NCBI GenBank assembly: GCA_937907455.1
Contig: CALESQ010000076.1
Location: 75,363-139,362 of the forward strand
Direction of reading: 5' to 3'
Origin: an uncultured Caldilineales bacterium
Lineage (GTDB): Bacteria > Chloroflexota > Anaerolineae > JAAEKA01
DNA length: 64,000 bases
A model generated the notes under the pieces. That model had not been told where the DNA came from, ran no database searches, and saw only the letters and a program-made list of their open reading frames with translations. Each line of letters starts with the position of its first letter. The first letter of the stretch is position 1. The position numbers and the translations under genes were made by a program. Of the stretch, positions 59,901 to 64,000 are shown in pieces.

Positions 59901-59959
59901 TGGTGGGTGCGGCGCTGCTGCTGACTCTGCTGGGCTGGCGTTTGCAGCAAGCGCGCTAG
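53966..59959 (+). CDS. Giant surface protein with SdrD-type B repeats
   Basis: A 1997-residue exported protein with GTG start. Signal peptide (1-42, ending VAAANLA); a first SdrD_B-like domain (62-132; VTVFRDYDADGVKDTLEPGVSGVTVTAY); a large region (155-650) with propeller-like repeats (GLGDVDIAEDGSMVYTIDLGTREFVRIPV); then SdrD_B-like domains starting near 652 (IGNRLWCDTG), 827 (IGNYVWVDEN), 958, 1087, 1227, 1351 and 1498; a GEVED-like domain (about 1653; DYGDLPNSYGTLLASNGARH); a fibronectin-like domain (about 1852); and a C-terminal helix (1971-1990) ending GWRLQQAR. No LPXTG is present. The repeats carry Ca2+-type DxDxDG loops. It is probably a wall or membrane-anchored adhesin. 56423-57125 is identical to part of the next gene. 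Confidence 0.9.
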   Translation: MNHKFLSKTRWGKSLLNSLLAAIMVFGLIWAVLPGLPVAAANLAQDQVTGNDTEQIAAPDAPDAISVTVFRDYDADGVKDTLEPGVSGVTVTAYRPSASGYASPVVATGGTNGVYSLATGSGTYRIEVTGLPAYLFSGAQGATTTAFIANGASVAIGLANPGQYAPSTTLEVAIARHQAAYRSDVDSQWAISRFVENAGSTSTVRESYDLPEDTEGALQGEIGTTWGVAHDSINDRLLAGSMVKRFGRLKGNPTTIYSVPLSGAAAPTAWVTLDAARTNPHGASPNWYQDHAVIPFVGKEGLGDVDIAEDGSMVYTIDLGTREFVRIPVNANGSAGTPVKVALLPALGTPSGCSANGDLRPFGLGVNDGKVYLGVVCSAESTVTAGSLPTSLITYPKPGDRTKLYAYIYEWNGASGFTQRLNFPLNYERGCVAAADTLTTNCTTWGNAGWLAWAPVYPISQLGGWQGHHYPQPLISDIEFVNGDMILGMADRFSFMDGFNAVEPTGFTSVVVNSAGDTLRACSTGPDTWVMEKLISGNTACDTAGLGYGVGNTETIDEYFHDDDFAHDTSNTLNPKIFSEVSLGGVLAIPGRDYVATSAFNASRPVSLAWYEEGVHFYNLASGNWIRGYRLWNSTSPQTLGKGSGLGDMEALVDPAPLEIGNRLWCDTGNVNGVGAYNGVQDPGEAVIANATVTLQCDTNGSPASFEATANATTDANGLYLFKDNTGNITGANGWPAATWDSAVRIIPRTAACRLVVNSTQAAILSSCGGSALALSNNGGTDAGADLRDSDGIAGVGGAGYSGVTFTTGKSGENDHSLDFGFTNKVGSIGNYVWVDENSDGYQDAGEPGLPNVRVNLYNSAGTVVATTVTDAHGGYLFTNLSPGAYFVRVDSTTLPAGMTQTTIYTNANADFGNQNQSSGFGYAATIGGSSPWENLTADFGYNYNPTPDVNSNTNTATIGDRVWVDTDSDGKQDPNEVGIAGVVLTLKTAGADGLFGTADDVTVATDTTDANGNYLFDGLAPNAYQVIVTTPPAGYTQTGDPDHYAVTNTTAAMNDNKTTIPVVLGPGDVFLLVDFGYVAPAAQNNSVGNKVWFDADADGVGPSGAPGGGDTTEWGIPGVTVALIRDTNGNGTWDAGEPIVATDTTDANGVYGFSGLPDGNYLVWVNDTDNVLGEMRQTYDSNGIATPNLSSVALDPTGASATAVSNQNQDFGYTALGQTTTAGSNGLIGDTVWFDVDNSGGATQQAGEPGIEGVVIELLNSGGTVIATTTTDENGHYAFGGLPTSAGGVSYTVRVAASNFAANGVLEGMAESYAAGGTVGSNLSSTVTLTTAAPVNLAQDFSYAATTSPASLGNLVWLDSNADGTFTATTGQNTGDPNTGSDDDEPAIGGVTIDLYRDLNANGRVDAGEPKLSSTTTVATINAATYGTNGTYLFTDLPGDSYVVNVTDVNGVLAGYWMSRGTANTDNNSQIDPYAVTVAAGATVLTADFGYYVEPAAVGNFVWLDANGDGIQQATEPGMNNVTVTMVVSYANGTSATLKTLTGDNPATTAVETGWYSFGNLLLDEDYRIGSTSTTAGATTPAHVISVTDPSGFVRTRVGGADGNISTVPLTDSNDHSSTVAVPTQGLSNTVQQTASIEPLIAGYDFGYLVLDYGDLPNSYGTLLASNGARHAISNALYLGVCVDADLNGQPLATAAGDDNTASTQTLNGSAYPVNLPTTTCADDENGVASAMGRAGSWREGTVAGGLGGALNITIGSSTGATGVPQVFMDFGSGTLTAVTLRTITGTAISTPLAAGEYTVYFDIPAGACPATLITNLEARVRLSSAGGLTSTGLASNGEVEDYIFQCGATAPYAVTLANFAAESTATGVQVTWETVSEQDNAGFIVTRSSSADGERVQVTQVASLAAGSNQGASYTITDSEATLGQTWWYWLEDVALDGTVTLHGPVSVLHQAPSAVTLGLLQAGDNSTTLPLALVLVVGAALLLTLLGWRLQQAR

Positions 59960-59980
59960 TTTTAATTAGCGTTTGTAACG

Positions 59981-60030
59981 AAGCGGGGTCGAAGTTGAAT
60001 CAAGCGTGATACTTCGACCCCGCTTTGATT
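59981..60030 (+). terminator. Intrinsic terminator after the first adhesin gene
   Basis: AAGCGGGGTCGAAGT (59981-59995) and ACTTCGACCCCGCTT (60011-60025) are exact 15-bp inverted repeats, followed by TGATTTG. Confidence 0.85.
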
Positions 60031-60816
60031 TGCAGGTAGGTGGTAGGCAAAACAGAAATCGCCTTAATGTTATTTCCGCGTTAATTCATTTGCTTGTGTG
60101 CGTTATACTTTTCTTTTTGCACTTTTATTTAATTGGGTAATGAACATAGGGGGTAGATTGCAAGCGAGAATAATTACGAGCAGTGGTGAGTTGCAGATAA
60201 AAAAACTTCTTTTGATGTATGTTTGGTGGCTCTGTGCTATCCGAACGTAATGCTTTGCTGAAAATTAGCCTTGTAGATGCTGTAGAAAATAGTTTGTAAT
60301 GGTATTGTAATGTTGTAGAGGAATTGTTTGTGTAAATCTCTTTCTCTGGCGATTTCCAGAAATAAGCCGTTTTTCTGTGTTTTGATCCTCTAAAAGCGTT
60401 TTTTAAACAATATATTTACAGGAACAAGGGGTGGCAGATTGAATTACGCCATTATGATGGTCTATTATTACATAATCAGTGTGGTATATCGGTTGCAGCG
60501 TATTGTCTGAAGCGCTAAAGCCTTGTTTTATCTGTTATGTTTTATAACCTACTGTTTTGTAGAAATCTTTAGGGAAAGCACGGCGTGTTACAATACTAAA
60601 GAAATCAGCTTATTGTCTAAGTTAAACGAAATTCGTTGTGGCCTTGTTTTTCCTGATCTCTCTAAGATGCTTTTGTGAAATGACAACCTCTGATTGTCGG
60701 AAAGGAAAAGCTGGATGGCGTTAACTCAATCTCAGGATGCGCCTAATGAGGCGCTCCTAATCAACAAACAAAACAGGACCTATCGTCCAAACCAAACTCT
60801 CTATAAGGAGATAACA
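60031..60816 (+). other. AT-rich leader of the second adhesin gene
   Basis: These 786 bp are AT-rich and hold no independent gene. ATGGTATTGTAAT at about 60299 matches the leader of the first adhesin gene. An in-frame ATG at 60715 with AAAGGAAAAG upstream could extend the second adhesin by 34 polar residues. The leader is long enough for further regulation. Confidence 0.45.
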
Positions 60817-63800
60817 ATGAGTAATAGTTTTCTGTCCCGCGACAAACTGGCTAAGCGGACGCTGAACAGTCTGCTAGCCTTGATGATGGTGTTCAGTCTG
60901 CTGTCAGCAGCCCTGCCGGCTCAGCCGGCCGCGGCCGCCAATCTGGCTCAGGACCAGGTGACCGGCAATGACAGCGCGGCAGTCGCCGCACCTAACGCAC
61001 CGGATGCCATCTCGGTGACGGTGTTCCGCGACTATGATGCCGACAGCGTTAAAGATACGCTGGAGCCTGGCGTCAGCGGCGTCACCGTGACCGCATACCC
61101 GGCTAGTGCTTCCGGATATGGCTCGCCGGTGGTGGCTACCGGCGGCACTAATGGTGTCTACTCGCTGGCTACCGGTGCTGGCACTTATCGTATCGAGGTA
61201 ACCGGTCTGCCCGAATACCTGTTCGATGGTGCGCAGGGTGCTACCACCACCACGTTTGTCGCTAACGGCGGTAGTGCCAGCATCGGTCTGGCCAATCCCG
61301 GCCAATATGCTCCCAGCACTACGGTAGATCTGGCTACTGCGATTCATTCCGGCAGCGTGGTGTATGATACCTCACAGGTATTGGTAAAATTTGCAGAAAC
61401 AGCCGGCGCCAGTGGCTCAACCGGCAGCGCATACGATCTTCCCGCTGAAACTACTCTGCGTGGCGAGAATCAGGTCGGCGCGATTTGGGGTATTGCTAAT
61501 GATCGTACCAATGCCCGCTTGCTGGTTGGCGCGTTTGTCAAGCGTTTTTCCCGTCTGGCTGGCAATGCTACCACCATCTACAGCGTGCCTCAAGCTGGCG
61601 GTTCACAAACCACCTGGGTGACGGTAGATGCTACTCGCACGGATCCGCACGGCGCAACACCGAATTGGACGCAAGACTTCACCGTGATTCCCGCGGTTGG
61701 TAAAGATGGCCTGGGTGATGTGGACATTGCCGAGGATGGCAGCGAAGTCTATACCATTGACCTGAAGACGCGCGAATTTGTGCGCATTCCGGTGAACGCC
61801 AATGGCAGCGCCGGCACACCGGTGAAAGTAGCCCTCCCCACCACGCTGACGGGTTGCCCCGCAGCGTCTGATGCACGCCCCTTTGGCCTGGGTGTCAACG
61901 ACGGCAAAGTGTACGTCGGCTATGTGTGCAGCGCTGAATCGACTGCGACTGGCTTGCCCATTGCCTACACCGCCAACCGCGTCGGCGACCATACCAAAGT
62001 TCTTGGTTATGTCTATGTGTGGGATAGTATTGCCACCCCCACGCCTGTAACCGCTTCTTTCACCCCGGTCACCGGTGTTAATGGCTTTGCTCTGAACTAT
62101 CAGCGCGGCTGTTGGAACTACGGCGGCACCGGTTTTGATGCCTGTGTTGGCCGGGAGCTGGCTACCTGGAGCCCCTGGACGCCTGGCTATCCGTTCTCAT
62201 CTGTGCCTTCTGGCGGCGCATCTTATGCCTATCCCCAACCCATTATCGGTGATATCGAATTTGTCAACGGTGACATGGTATTAGGGTTAATTGATCGCTT
62301 CGGTCATATGGACGGTTCCAACGCCGCTGAGCCAGGTATCGCCAACACTAGTTGGGAACTAAGCAATGCTGGCGATATCCTGCGCGCGTGCAGCACGGGT
62401 ACTAACACCTGGGTGATGGAAAAGCTTATCTCTGGTAATACCACCTGTGATACAGCCGGCTTGGGCTATGACGGCAATCGGGTGGAAACCATTGACGAAT
62501 ACTATCATGACGACGACTACGGTGGTCCTGGCGTTTTTGTCGAGGGCAACCACGGCGATGTCGGTGAGGGTGGCCTGGTACAGGTATCGGGCCGCAGCTA
62601 TATTGCTTCGACCGTTTTTGATCCGGCACGCATGGCGTCCAGCCAGTTCTTCGATCAAGGTGTGCATTTCTACACCAACAGCGATGGTTCCTTCCTGCGG
62701 GGTTATCGCCTGGTAGATGAAGACCATAACGATCCGAACACGTGGGTCTGGGGTAAAGGAGCTGGCATGGGCGACCTCGAAGCTCTGCTGGATCCCGCAC
62801 CGCTGGAAATCGGCAACCGTTTGTGGTGTGATACCGGCGTCAGCGGCGTCGGCAGTGGCAACGGTGTACAGGATCCCGGCGAGACAGTCGTCTCCGGTGC
62901 TACAGTGACTCTGCGCTGCGACACCAACGGCTCAGTGAATGGAACTCCAGCCTCTTATGAAGCGGTAGCTACCACTACCACCGATGCCAATGGACTCTAC
63001 TTGTTTAAGGATGCCACCGGCAATATTACCAGTGGCAATGGCTGGCCGGCAGCCGCATGGGACAGTGCGGTACGCATTATCCCGCGCAATGTGGGCTGTG
63101 TGTTGATGGTTGATCCTGTCCAAACTGCCATTATCAGCGCTTGCGGTGGCGGTATTCCCACTAAAACCAACAACGGCGGCGCAGATGCAGGTGCTGATCT
63201 GCGTGACAGCGATGGCGAAGACAATGCTTTGATCGTGGGCTTTTCTAGTGTCTATTTAAGTACCGGTAGCAGCGGTGAAAACGATCATTCGTTTGACTTT
63301 GGTTTCACCAACAAGGTTGGTTCCATCGGCAACTACGTGTGGGTGGACGAGAACTCGGATGGCTATCAGGATGCGGGTGAGCCGGGTCTGCCCAACGTGC
63401 GCGTCAATCTGTACAACAGCGCAGGCACGGTGGTGGCTACCACGGTCACCGATGCGCATGGCGGCTATCTGTTCACTAATCTGTCGCCAGGGGCGTACTT
63501 CGTGCGGGTGGACAGCACCACGCTGCCCGCGGGTATGACGCAGACCACAATCTACACCAATGCCAATGCGGATTTTGGCAACCAGAACCAGAGCAGCGGT
63601 TTCGGCTATGCAGCAACCATCGGCGGCAGTTCGCCGTGGGAGAACCTGACCGCTGACTTCGGCTACAACTACAATCCGACCCCCGACGTCAACAGCAACA
63701 CCAACACCGCCACCATCGGTGACCGCGTGTGGGTGGATACAGACTCGGATGGCAAGCAGGATCCCAACGAAGTAGGCATTGCCGGTGTGGTGCTCACGCT

Positions 63801-64000
63801 GAAGACTGCCGGTGCAGATGGCCTGTTTGGCACTGCGGATGATGTGACGGTAGCTACTGACACCACCGACGCCAACGGCAACTATCTGTTCGACGGTTTG
63901 GCGCCGAATGCCTATCAGGTGATCGTTACCACGCCGCCAGCGGGTTACACGCAGACCGGCGACCCGGATCACTATGCGGTGACCAACACCACGGCGGCGA
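60817..64000 (+). CDS. Second SdrD-repeat surface protein, paralogue (3' end outside window)
   Basis: The frame opens at ATG 60817 (AAGGAGATAACA upstream) and runs to the end of the window without a stop: at least 1061 residues. It follows the first adhesin throughout: signal peptide (SLLALMMVFSLLSAALPAQPAAAANLAQDQVTG in similar form), SdrD_B-like domain (VTVFRDYDADSVKDTLEPGV), propeller-like region with GLGDVDIAEDGSEVYTIDLKTREFV, IGNRLWCDTG domain, then two SdrD_B domains. Up to about 63290 the two proteins are similar but clearly diverged, with insertions such as the Pro/Thr stretch near 62030. From 63298 the DNA is identical to 56423-57125. Confidence 0.9.
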   Translation, partial: MSNSFLSRDKLAKRTLNSLLALMMVFSLLSAALPAQPAAAANLAQDQVTGNDSAAVAAPNAPDAISVTVFRDYDADSVKDTLEPGVSGVTVTAYPASASGYGSPVVATGGTNGVYSLATGAGTYRIEVTGLPEYLFDGAQGATTTTFVANGGSASIGLANPGQYAPSTTVDLATAIHSGSVVYDTSQVLVKFAETAGASGSTGSAYDLPAETTLRGENQVGAIWGIANDRTNARLLVGAFVKRFSRLAGNATTIYSVPQAGGSQTTWVTVDATRTDPHGATPNWTQDFTVIPAVGKDGLGDVDIAEDGSEVYTIDLKTREFVRIPVNANGSAGTPVKVALPTTLTGCPAASDARPFGLGVNDGKVYVGYVCSAESTATGLPIAYTANRVGDHTKVLGYVYVWDSIATPTPVTASFTPVTGVNGFALNYQRGCWNYGGTGFDACVGRELATWSPWTPGYPFSSVPSGGASYAYPQPIIGDIEFVNGDMVLGLIDRFGHMDGSNAAEPGIANTSWELSNAGDILRACSTGTNTWVMEKLISGNTTCDTAGLGYDGNRVETIDEYYHDDDYGGPGVFVEGNHGDVGEGGLVQVSGRSYIASTVFDPARMASSQFFDQGVHFYTNSDGSFLRGYRLVDEDHNDPNTWVWGKGAGMGDLEALLDPAPLEIGNRLWCDTGVSGVGSGNGVQDPGETVVSGATVTLRCDTNGSVNGTPASYEAVATTTTDANGLYLFKDATGNITSGNGWPAAAWDSAVRIIPRNVGCVLMVDPVQTAIISACGGGIPTKTNNGGADAGADLRDSDGEDNALIVGFSSVYLSTGSSGENDHSFDFGFTNKVGSIGNYVWVDENSDGYQDAGEPGLPNVRVNLYNSAGTVVATTVTDAHGGYLFTNLSPGAYFVRVDSTTLPAGMTQTTIYTNANADFGNQNQSSGFGYAATIGGSSPWENLTADFGYNYNPTPDVNSNTNTATIGDRVWVDTDSDGKQDPNEVGIAGVVLTLKTAGADGLFGTADDVTVATDTTDANGNYLFDGLAPNAYQVIVTTPPAGYTQTGDPDHYAVTNTTAA

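Overview
This 64 kb window is GC-rich, densely coded chromosome from a bacterium that I would place in the Chloroflexota, in or near the Anaerolineae/Caldilineae. That placement is inference: it rests on the gene set (secreted proteins with TPTATP linkers, SdrD-type repeat adhesins, a membrane-linked SARP-like regulator, a clostripain-like protease), a lexA promoter carrying the GAAC-N4-GTTC type of SOS box, and the order Asp23/Gls24, fakA, degV, recG, coaD, DivIVA-like. No rRNA, tRNA, CRISPR array, prophage or transposase was seen.

Layout. 1-4.6 kb is the end of an exopolysaccharide locus: two Wzz-type chain-length proteins, a BY-kinase-like ATPase whose P-loop has lost its lysine, and rmlA and rmlB for dTDP-sugars. 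4.6-8.1 kb holds a Bcp peroxiredoxin and a convergent secreted glycosidase-like protein. 8.6-14.2 kb holds a RIO-type kinase behind a leader with a small ORF and a terminator-like hairpin, an S1-repeat protein, FtsK and a zinc-ribbon membrane protein. 14.3-18.1 kb holds a fabF-fabH pair and a divergent quinone oxidoreductase. 18.3-24.3 kb holds PcrA helicase, a secreted subtilisin, and a membrane protein overlapping a membrane-anchored BTAD (SARP-like) regulator. 24.3-26.9 kb holds aroD, a tandem-repeat array and a DtxR/MntR-family repressor. 27-33.5 kb holds dnaK, lexA, membrane proteins, a divergent Lgt-like protein, a TlpA thioredoxin and a degenerate histidine kinase. 33.5-43.1 kb holds a multidomain SH3/PA14/PKD/META protein, an SRAP protein, a C11 protease, an MrfA-like helicase and a Yip1-family protein. 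43.3-53.5 kb is a housekeeping run: rpmB, Asp23, fakA, fakB, recG, coaD, a coiled-coil protein, a PLP enzyme of the metB type and proS. 53.9-64 kb holds two large paralogous surface proteins, the second running off the window.

The most notable signals are: (1) a repeat family that occurs as single or inverted copies in three intergenic regions and as a 0.5 kb tandem array between aroD and the DtxR-like gene; (2) at least 703 bp of exact identity between two adhesin genes that are otherwise clearly diverged; (3) attenuator-like architectures ahead of the RIO kinase and fabF; (4) a membrane/SARP regulator split at a TAGTG overlap; (5) several enzymes with eroded active sites (BY-kinase, Lgt, histidine kinase) and an AroD carrying what looks like a remnant of AroE. 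All functions are read from sequence motifs by eye; no database search was possible.
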